Source: Blastobasis lacticolella (lineage: Eukaryota; Arthropoda; Insecta; Lepidoptera; Blastobasidae). From it: a DNA stretch of 64,000 nt. The stretch covers positions 13,802,173 to 13,866,172 of the forward strand of contig LR990045.1 of the NCBI GenBank assembly GCA_905147135.1, read 5' to 3'. The notes under the pieces were generated by a model that searched no databases, had not been told where the DNA came from, and worked only from the letters and a program-made list of their open reading frames with translations. The translations under genes and the position numbers were made by a program. Every line of letters begins with the position of its first letter. Positions within the stretch are counted from its first letter, which is position 1. Positions 58,001 through 64,000 of this stretch are shown piece by piece.

Positions 58001-61000
58001 AGCGAAGCAAAATGGTAGCAAAAGCAACCCACAACCAGTGCCGAAGCATTATCAAAAGGTATACTACTTATTATCTTAACGATAAGTTACGTTTAGTGGA
58101 CAGTTTGGGGATAACAATATGTATTTACTTCTGGCAAATAAATAGATATTGAGTGACGCTGGCGATTTCGACAAATTTTAATATTTGTATTCTATCAGCG
58201 AGTATAAACTACAACAGGCACTTTTTTTTGTTTTCTAGGACTATTTATTACCATCGAGAAATCATCGTTTGAAATGTAAGATATCATCGCTTTAGTAGAC
58301 ATTCTAGAGCCTATTTTTAAACGAGATTTAATTTCAGATGGATTTACGGTACAGCAAACAGTCATCAAATGATATTGATCTAGAGGGCCTCAATAAGACT
58401 GGTTTCCCTGGATTAGAGTCTTCTATACCTAACTCTTACTGTAATTCCATGCTGCAGGTAAGAACAATTATTATTTTATTGTTCCTCTTCATATGCTTTT
58501 GAGAATCGTCCCTTGTTGAGTTTATCAAAGTAACGTTTCTTTCAGGTTTTGTATTACACGCCGCTAGTAAAGTCTGTGCTGTTGGCTCATACATGCTCTA
58601 AAGAGTTTTGTCTCAGCTGTGAACTAGGTGGGTAATGTTTTCAGCGGAGGTTTGTAGTTGCATTGATAATATGAGGGTAGGTACGGCAGTAGCTAAGTAA
58701 AAGTGACGGAACATGGAGCGGCGACGGAAATACTTGCGACTAGAACTATAGGCAACCAGAGGGTGTCATACGGTGCATGCTGTTTTTCACAGGGTTTACC
58801 TTCATGGCCTACGAGGTGCATTGTGTACAGATTAAAAGAATCATTACTCCTGCAAAGAAATGGTTCCATGGAGCAATTAAAGCAATGGAGAAAGCTAGTG
58901 GCTTTCACTCACCGGTATACTATGCGAGTTATCCTACGCAGCTTAGGCTTTTGCGCTAGAACCCTACGACCTCCAATAGATTTCTCATGGAAGTCTTTGT
59001 TATAATATTATGCCCCCTTTTTAATTATCATTTTTTCACCAAATGCCTAATGTTTTGTAAAAGGCAATTCAAAAGAAATTTGCTCTAATTTTGAGAACAG
59101 TTCCTTATTGCTCTATGGGTTTACGAAAATCTGTTTAGCGGCGGTCAGTGCACATTTACATTCAAGATTTCGTTAAGGTCAAGGGTGTGAGCTTACGTCA
59201 CCGTCAAAGGCATCGCGAGCCTTCTTACCGCGCACGTGCAAGCTGTCGCATGAGCTTCCCTTCCGAAGTCTTTTCTTTGCACTGTAACATGGGGTTCTTC
59301 ATAAGGCATGTCTACAGGTACCTCAAAGGTCGGCACCGCATCCGCTCCCCTCATATTTTCACTTAAAAAACTAAAGGGCTGAGGACACTCGTGTGCTCTC
59401 TTGACGTCCCAGGAGTCTCTCTCCATAATCTGATGTTATTATAACATCAAATGATGCAATTAATAAATGAGTAAATAACAGCTGGCTCATACGTTACAGG
59501 GTTTTTATTCAGAACGTTGGACGCGTCCCGTCGGCCGCCCGGCTCGTCGGCGGGCGGTGCGGCCGCGTGCCAGGCAGCTCGGTTCCTTCGGGCCTTCCGC
59601 ACAGTACCCGAGGCTGCGGCCTTGGGGCTGATACTGCCGGAGCGGGGCCCGGACGCCAGGGTTGATCTCGTCGCTCTTATACAGGTGAGAGAAGACTAAT
59701 GACGAAAGAAACTCCTTCATTATCATCATCGTCATATCAGCCGGAAGACGCCCACTGCTGGGCATAGGTTTCCCCCAGAGATCTCCACAAAGGCCGGTCT
59801 TGTGCCTTCTGCATCCAACTGTCTTTCTTTGTTTTCTTGTCAATCTTTATTAGATCGTCGGTCCATCTAGTGCGCCCACCCACGCTGTCCTCCTCTGAAC
59901 TGCTTACTTCGTATTATTTTGTTAATGTCTAATCAATTTCTGCATACAACAATGCAAAGATACGAATCTGAAATACAACCACCTGTCCATTGCAGAGCTG
60001 GAACCGCTTTATCCTGCACCAAATCCACTCGGAACTGCTCGAAACGCGGAAGAAAGAAAAAGTCCTCACCATGAACAGCCCTCCCAAGCGGAACGGCACC
60101 GCGAAAAGCGGTCTGGCAACGCCGCAAATGAACGGGCAACATTCCGACGAATTCCAGTACACGGAATTAGAATTTCTTGGACCAACAACCGATTTTGACA
60201 GTTCGGAAGCGACGGATTTCCAACCGCAAGACATCAAGGAGAACGGTATGCAAATACCGAACCACGTAGACGGTATGTGGACAGAATTGTAAGTACTTGT
60301 TACATGTTTGATATGTTGTGCATAGGCTGGCGAATGTTTTGTGGGTCTAAACCTCTACTATCGCTACAAAGTGGACTTTTTCTTGTACTCGCTGACGTAG
60401 TAAAATCTACGATGCTCTCAGACTAGTAGGGAAAAGACGTCTTATGTTCAGACTCCGTATTTTTTAGTTTACGATATGCATTTTGGAGTTATGAGTGGAG
60501 GAATCGGGGGAGGACTTTGCCCAGCAGCGGGATGATTCCGGCTAATATAGATATAGATAGAGAGATTTGCATTGTCGTTTGGGTATTATCTATGACTGAA
60601 TACGCCTTTATCTTCAGTTGTCAAAGATAAAGTAACCGATGTCAGTTATCGCTTCTTAATCCTCCCGCGGGACCTAAGCAAGCCAAGGGTTTTCGCGACA
60701 ACACCCATCCCTCAGATGGCGCCACTCAGACGTAAGATTTGCTTTCAAAGTAAAGCGGTGTCATTGGCTAGATTGAATCCGTCAACTTACAGCTGTTGTG
60801 ACTGCCCATAGCGTGAAGTCAAAGGGGGTTTGACCAGATGGCGTTACTGTCAATTTTGATTGCCATTGTCAAAATACTGCCGCGCTATTGCACGGCTGTA
60901 AACTGATGGATTGATTAAATCCAATGGCAGGGCTTTATTTTGATGTCAGACCTCACGTCGGAATAACGCCATCTAGTGGACTTTCAGATCCCAAGAACCC

Positions 61001-62113
61001 CCTCATTATCAATGTATCTGTTTGTTTGCAGGTGAAATAGACGGTTCGAGCGAGCCCGAGCTGCCCGAGGACTCGGCCATATCGCGGCTGTTCGCCATCG
61101 GCCGCCACCAGGTCAACAGGTGTCTCAAGTGTAATAAGGAGGTCGGTAATGTAGCGACATTTATCGCTCCTATAGAAACCCAACAATATTTACATTATGA
61201 GTACATAAACACAAATTGGCAGGCATCGCACATAGATGGCGCTGCCTTTCCTACATCGCTTTAGTGAAGTGTTCCAACTCCCGCGTTATAAACACTACTT
61301 TGCCGATCATCTGTCGGCCCCATGTCGCTTTGCTACGATCTTTTTAGTTCGTTCGGCTGGACTTTTGGACAATCTGGACTCCATAGTTTTGTTTCTAGAC
61401 AGGTAAGTTTCATTATCGGCCGCATCGTCGTTTGGTTGGTCGCTTTTCAGTCACATTATAGTCGCCAAAAAGAAAAGTGTCTTGTTTGTCTTCTTAACGT
61501 CTGCTATCCGTACAAAGTGGCATTGTACTCGATGACGTAGGCTAACCTACGTCACCCTCACAGGCTATAAACTCCTCTGAAATAACACAGGGCCTCATAG
61601 ATAGTAGCGTCACCGCTTCCTTTCCCATGCAGCAAAAACCTACTGACCACGCCACTAGACTTGTACCTAAAAAATGAGCCCACAGAATACCAGCGCTGTG
61701 AGTCGCGTTCGCTGAGTGGGCACCGACAGTGCAGTGCAGTGGGAGGCTACGCATTGTCTTTGACGTTTAATTATTTATGTTTCCTTTGTCTGTAACTGTT
61801 ATTGTGTCGTGGTGTGTTACGTGTAATAAATCTCTTTTCTTTCTTGAACGCTACCCCCTCAGGAGGAACGCGAGTCCGCGGTGCTAGCGTGCGCCCTCCA
61901 GTACCCCAGCGCTCCCGGCGGCGCCAACGCTCCCGGCGCAACCGCGAGCGCGGGGCCTTCCGCGGGCGCGGGGGCGGGCGCGGGGGCGGGGCCGGGGGCG
62001 GGGGGGTTCGCGGAGGTGCTCCGCGCGTCGCTGTCGTCGCGGCGCGCGACCCCGGCGTGGTGCGAGCACTGCGCCCGGTTCACGCCCACCACGCAGCGGG
62101 GGAGGCTCGCACG
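52067..62113 (+). CDS. PAN2: PAN2, PAN2-PAN3 deadenylase catalytic subunit (5' sixteen exons, partial)
   Basis: PAN2, with PAN3, shortens mRNA poly(A) tails in the cytoplasm. Exons: 52067-52118, 52408-52568, 52656-52825, 52933-53053, 54331-54530, 55381-55612, 55985-56124, 56623-56775, 57566-57662, 57963-58058, 58338-58457, 58546-58627, 59500-59684, 59996-60272, 61032-61141, 61863-62113. All borders keep phase, giving 815 codons. Exons 1-8 encode the WD40 region ([46 protein letters not shown]). Exons 9-10 are the linker ([11 protein letters not shown]). Exons 11-16 are the inactive ubiquitin-hydrolase-like domain ([44 protein letters not shown]). The exonuclease exons lie past the window. The exon 15 donor (GTCGGT) is weak; it could end at 61150. 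Exon 14 must use GTATGT at 60273, not the GTAAGT at 60289, to keep frame. Confidence 0.95.
53054..54140. other. PAN2 intron 4, mostly AT-rich
   Basis: It contains a common insect repeat-tail phrase (GTGAACAGACAGACAGAGAG near 53370) but otherwise no feature I can name. Confidence 0.5.
54142..54336 (+). repeat. Degenerate tandem units duplicating the exon 5 splice acceptor
   Basis: A 43-base unit starting GTGTGGCGAATCCCACCTTT and ending CAGCCGGTG is present at 54227-54269 and 54294-54336. It includes the CAG acceptor of exon 5 and the first exon bases. Two weaker units (GCAGTGAATCCCATTTTT near 54142, GCGGTGAATCCTATCATTC near 54193) precede it. Confidence 0.85.
54590..54995. repeat. Dispersed repeat in PAN2 intron 5
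   Basis: AAGTTGGCACATTTCTCTAG, CGCGATGTAGGA, GCGCCATCTTTGTGC and CACACTAGATGGCGCTGC. The reverse complement of the left part recurs at 61150-61285 in intron 15. Confidence 0.65.
56225..56345. repeat. LINE-tail repeat (GGCAAACAAGC family) in PAN2 intron 7
   Basis: AACAAGCGTATCTGCCGGCC, CGCCTGATGGTACC and GTTATGGGCGGCAGTTATCG. Confidence 0.6.
56850..57250 (+). repeat. Tandem repeat of CACGTCCACTTCCTAACT units, PAN2 intron 8
   Basis: About nine units of 30-38 bases, each with a form of CACGTCCACTTCCTAA followed by a pyrimidine-rich CCATTTCCCGT. They are best kept from 56950 to 57200. The open frames in this block are repeat by-products. Confidence 0.8.
58690..59460. repeat. Transposon-like insert in PAN2 intron 12
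   Basis: Open frames run on both strands at 58693-58959, then a GC-poor stretch, then CATGTCTACAGGTACCTCAA with AGGTCGGCACCGCATCCGCT, a LINE-tail phrase. The part at 58793-58914 is open and bordered by splice-like sites (see findings). Confidence 0.45.
59722..59890 (+). repeat. SINE copy in PAN2 intron 13
   Basis: ATCATCATCGTCATATCAGC, CGGAAGACGCCCACTGCTGG and CCCAGAGATCTCCACAAAGG; same family as 9560-9800 and 16170-16500. Confidence 0.75.
60300..61030. repeat. Mosaic repeats in PAN2 intron 14
   Basis: AGTGGACTTTTTCTTGTACT with GACGTAGTAAAATCTACG (60370-60430) is echoed at 61515-61560. GATGGCGCCACTCAG (60715), CCAGATGGCGTTACTG (60836) and AACGCCATCTAGTGGA (60965) occur here. No coding sequence. 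Confidence 0.5.
61150..61860. repeat. Repeats in PAN2 intron 15
   Basis: The first 130 bases repeat 54780-54900 in reverse, including CATAGATGGCGCTGCC. A GTCAGTG/GTACTCGATGACGTAGG piece is shared with intron 14. The rest is unassigned. Confidence 0.5.
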
Positions 62114-62481
62114 GTACGGATGCACTATCATCTTTCCCTATGCGCCTATTACACATACCTAGATTCAGTAGACTAAATTCAGCTCTATTTAGAAGCTTCT
62201 GATTACACTGTTCTAAATTCACTTACTGGTTGAAGCGTCACGAAGTCGTCAGACGTGTTGTGTACGAGCATAGCCTCCTTCATCTACAAGCCATGCGCAG
62301 AAGTTTGACAACGTCGCTTTTTTTAATTTTAGTGTACCTGAAAATTACTGTAGAACTTTCTTCGCGGTCGTCGTCGTTTAATGTTATTAGTTATTTAAGT
62401 GATTGAGTATATGCATTAGTTAGATAATATGAAATTGGATAGATTCCTGTACTATTTACCAATCTACCTACTTGGATTATA

Positions 62482-62942
62482 TCCTATTACCCTATTAATA
62501 ACATAAATGCGAAAGTTTTGGATGGATGAATGTTACTTCGTCATGCAAAATTTACCCAATAGATTTAAATGAAATTTGGCAGTAATGTAGCATATAACCC
62601 AGATAGTATATAGGCTATATTTAATCCCATAATTATTTGTGGCTCCCGCGGGCGCGGGTCTCGAACATTATCCTACTAATACTATAAATGCGCAAGTTTG
62701 TGGGTATGTTTGTTACCTTTTCACGCCTAAACGGATGAACGGATTTGGATGAAATTTGGCAGTAATATAGCATGTAACCCAGAACAGTATATAGGCTATA
62801 ATTTATTCTTAAATTAAATGTGGTTCCTGCGGGCGCGGGCCTGTAACGTTATCCTACTAATACTATAAATGCGAATGTTTGTGGGTATATTTGTTACCTC
62901 TTCACGCCTAAACGGATGAACGGATTTGGATGAAATTTTGTA
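62482..62942. repeat. Tandem repeat, about 185-bp period, 2.5 units
   Basis: Units start near 62482, 62669 and 62850 with TATCCTACTAATACTATAAA, followed by ACGGATGAACGGATTTGGAT, GAAATTTGGCAGTAATATAG and TGCGGGCGCGGG. This consensus is very common in lepidopteran genomes. The last unit is cut at 62942, where THAP-ORF sequence begins. Confidence 0.85.
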
Positions 62943-63539
62943 GGTAGGCAGGTTAACTTTTAAATTAGAAAATACAATAATATTGTTGAGCACTTTGACG
63001 GGAACATCATCGTTTAAAGTATAAAAATACATGAACTGGTCACCATATCCTAAACGCCACCCACAATACAATTCTGTTTTAAATTTAAGACCTTCCTGTA
63101 GCTCACTAAAGCTCTTAATCTCATCACTTTTTAACTTTAAATTTTCTTTTTCTTTTTGCCTTCGAATCCATTTTTGCCGTCGTTTTTCTGGATCAGTTCT
63201 AGTCTTGGGGCATGCTTTATTTAAAAGTTTGGGCAAACTAGGAAATATACGGGGTATCGCACCAGTCACTAGACGAGCGCGTTTTACTGGTACCTTTTCA
63301 ACGCTGCCATCACCGTGGTATATTTTAGTTGTTGTGATAACTTCCTCTTCGCTAAAATGTTTACTACATACGAAGGAACCAACAGTGGGACTCCAGTTCG
63401 CTCGGAAAATAGCAGAAGTCCATTTTTTTAAAAGATACTCATTCTTTGGAAACGAAAAAGTCGGCACAGCCTCTTGTCCGTTTTTTAGCGTTACATCGTA
63501 GTTTGACCTACATTTTTCTATGCAACAACGCCTAGGCAT
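62814..63539 (-). CDS. THAP-domain protein, P-element-transposase-like, truncated by a repeat
   Basis: ATG at 63537-63539 begins MPRRCCIEKC, a THAP zinc finger: Cys-x4-Cys, then KKWTSAIFRANWSPTVGSFV and CSKHF (Cys-x2-His). THAP domains bind DNA and start P-element transposases and many insect proteins. Next come a basic segment (KRRQKWIRRQKEKENLKLK) and FYTLNDDVPVKVLNNIIVFS, which resembles the region after THAP in P-like elements. From about 62942 the frame is encoded by the neighbouring 185-bp repeat, so the last 40-odd of 241 residues are foreign and no RNase-H-like catalytic domain is present. It is opposite to PAN2 and probably nested in a PAN2 intron. A degraded P-type transposon is likelier than a host gene. 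Confidence 0.7.
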   Translation of the reverse strand: MPRRCCIEKCRSNYDVTLKNGQEAVPTFSFPKNEYLLKKWTSAIFRANWSPTVGSFVCSKHFSEEEVITTTKIYHGDGSVEKVPVKRARLVTGAIPRIFPSLPKLLNKACPKTRTDPEKRRQKWIRRQKEKENLKLKSDEIKSFSELQEGLKFKTELYCGWRLGYGDQFMYFYTLNDDVPVKVLNNIIVFSNLKVNLPTYKISSKSVHPFRREEVTNIPTNIRIYSISRITLQARARRNHI

Positions 63540-63659
63540 CTGTTGGAGAAATATTACTATTTTAAAACAGAATTTGAATGATAAAATAAGTAAAAAGCTA
63601 ACAACAAAAATGATCGAGGATTGTTTTTTACTAATCGTATTTATCCATATTTGGCGCAA

Positions 63660-64000
63660 TTATAAATATATTTACTTTTATTTACCTTCGTAGATGGTCC
63701 ATACAATTCGTTTATTTATAGTTTTAATAATATATTTTAAATTTATTAGCTTAAAATTCAAAATATTCCCGCTCATTGACATGTAAACAATGAGTGAATC
63801 GGTTCACAGCGACGTTGCCGTTCCGTGCTACAGCATGGCTTGTAGATAAAGGAGGCTATGGTACGAGAATGGCTGCAATACTTTTGAATTCCCGCCAATC
63901 TGTTTTACTTTTTATTTAGATGTTGCGTTCGAAAACTACACTGCTTGACATTTATATGAAAACTAAACATTATTGGCGTTAATGACGCTCTCGAATAATG
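63660..64000. other. AT-rich end of window
   Basis: No exon is recognised. TATTGGCGTTAATGACGCTC at 63970 matches the edge of the SINE family at 21490-21850. The next PAN2 exon, expected on the + strand, is not seen here. Confidence 0.4.

Noticed and set aside
60273..60289. GTAAGT at 60289 as donor of PAN2 exon 14
   Set aside because: It would leave phase 2, which cannot join exon 15 (needs phase 1). GTATGT at 60273 restores the frame and gives a continuous [14 protein letters not shown] junction.
61884..62222. Antisense proline/arginine-rich ORFs opposite PAN2 exon 16
   Set aside because: They are shadows of very GC-rich coding DNA, where stop codons are rare in all frames.

Overview
The window is animal nuclear DNA and almost certainly comes from a moth or butterfly. 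Split genes with GT..AG introns are present. Two conserved eukaryotic genes read cleanly across splice junctions. The repeat families (tRNA-derived SINEs with ATC/GAT tails, RTE and Jockey/CR1-type LINEs, Tc1/mariner and hAT elements, Ty3-like LTR elements) match those known from Lepidoptera. Most of the sequence is transposon-derived. Nothing prokaryotic (operon, CRISPR array, phage) is visible.

Layout. 1-7.4 kb: repeats only (a head-to-head SINE pair, RTE-type LINE remnants, SINE fragments, a cluster of GATCCACC-type palindromes). 7.5-17.0 kb: one terminal-inverted-repeat (TIR) transposon invaded by a DD41D Tc1/mariner element, a LINE and a second TIR transposon, which in turn carries SINEs and an 18/36-bp minisatellite. 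A less interrupted copy of the outer element at 25.0-26.6 kb shows the empty site of each invader. 19.45-27.2 kb: last four exons of a CNG/HCN-type channel gene on the + strand, with an ORF1-like transposon gene and more repeats in its introns. 27.6-39.3 kb: LINE graveyard, including a LINE reverse transcriptase ORF cut by a gag-pro LTR element with a 4-bp target duplication. 40.4-43.0 kb: complete four-exon dynactin subunit 5 gene (DCTN5) on the - strand, with a long hairpin in its probable 3' UTR, a repeat rich in heat-shock-element motifs in intron 2 and a MITE just upstream of its start. 44.4 kb: a lone coding-like first exon of an unidentified - strand gene. 45-51.7 kb: LINE pieces, a MITE family carrying a 48-60 aa membrane-peptide ORF, a hAT MITE inside a SINE, an RTE LINE between 340-bp inverted arms, and a 5S-rRNA-like repeat. 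52.07-62.1 kb: first sixteen exons (815 codons) of PAN2 on the + strand, covering the WD40 region, the linker and about half of the pseudo-ubiquitin-hydrolase domain; the exonuclease exons lie beyond the window. 62.5-64 kb: a 185-bp tandem repeat and a THAP-domain ORF of P-element type on the - strand.

The host genes are unrelated in function: membrane excitability (channel), dynein-dynactin cargo binding (DCTN5) and poly(A) tail shortening (PAN2). I see no operon or cluster logic linking them. The most unusual signals are in the repeats: a CTCF-like CACTAGATGGCGC motif in several unrelated repeat families and PAN2 introns, the heat-shock-element array, the hairpin downstream of DCTN5, and the MITE-borne micro-ORFs.

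All calls are by eye. Exon borders of DCTN5, the channel and PAN2 are phase-checked unless stated. LINE and SINE ends are approximate.
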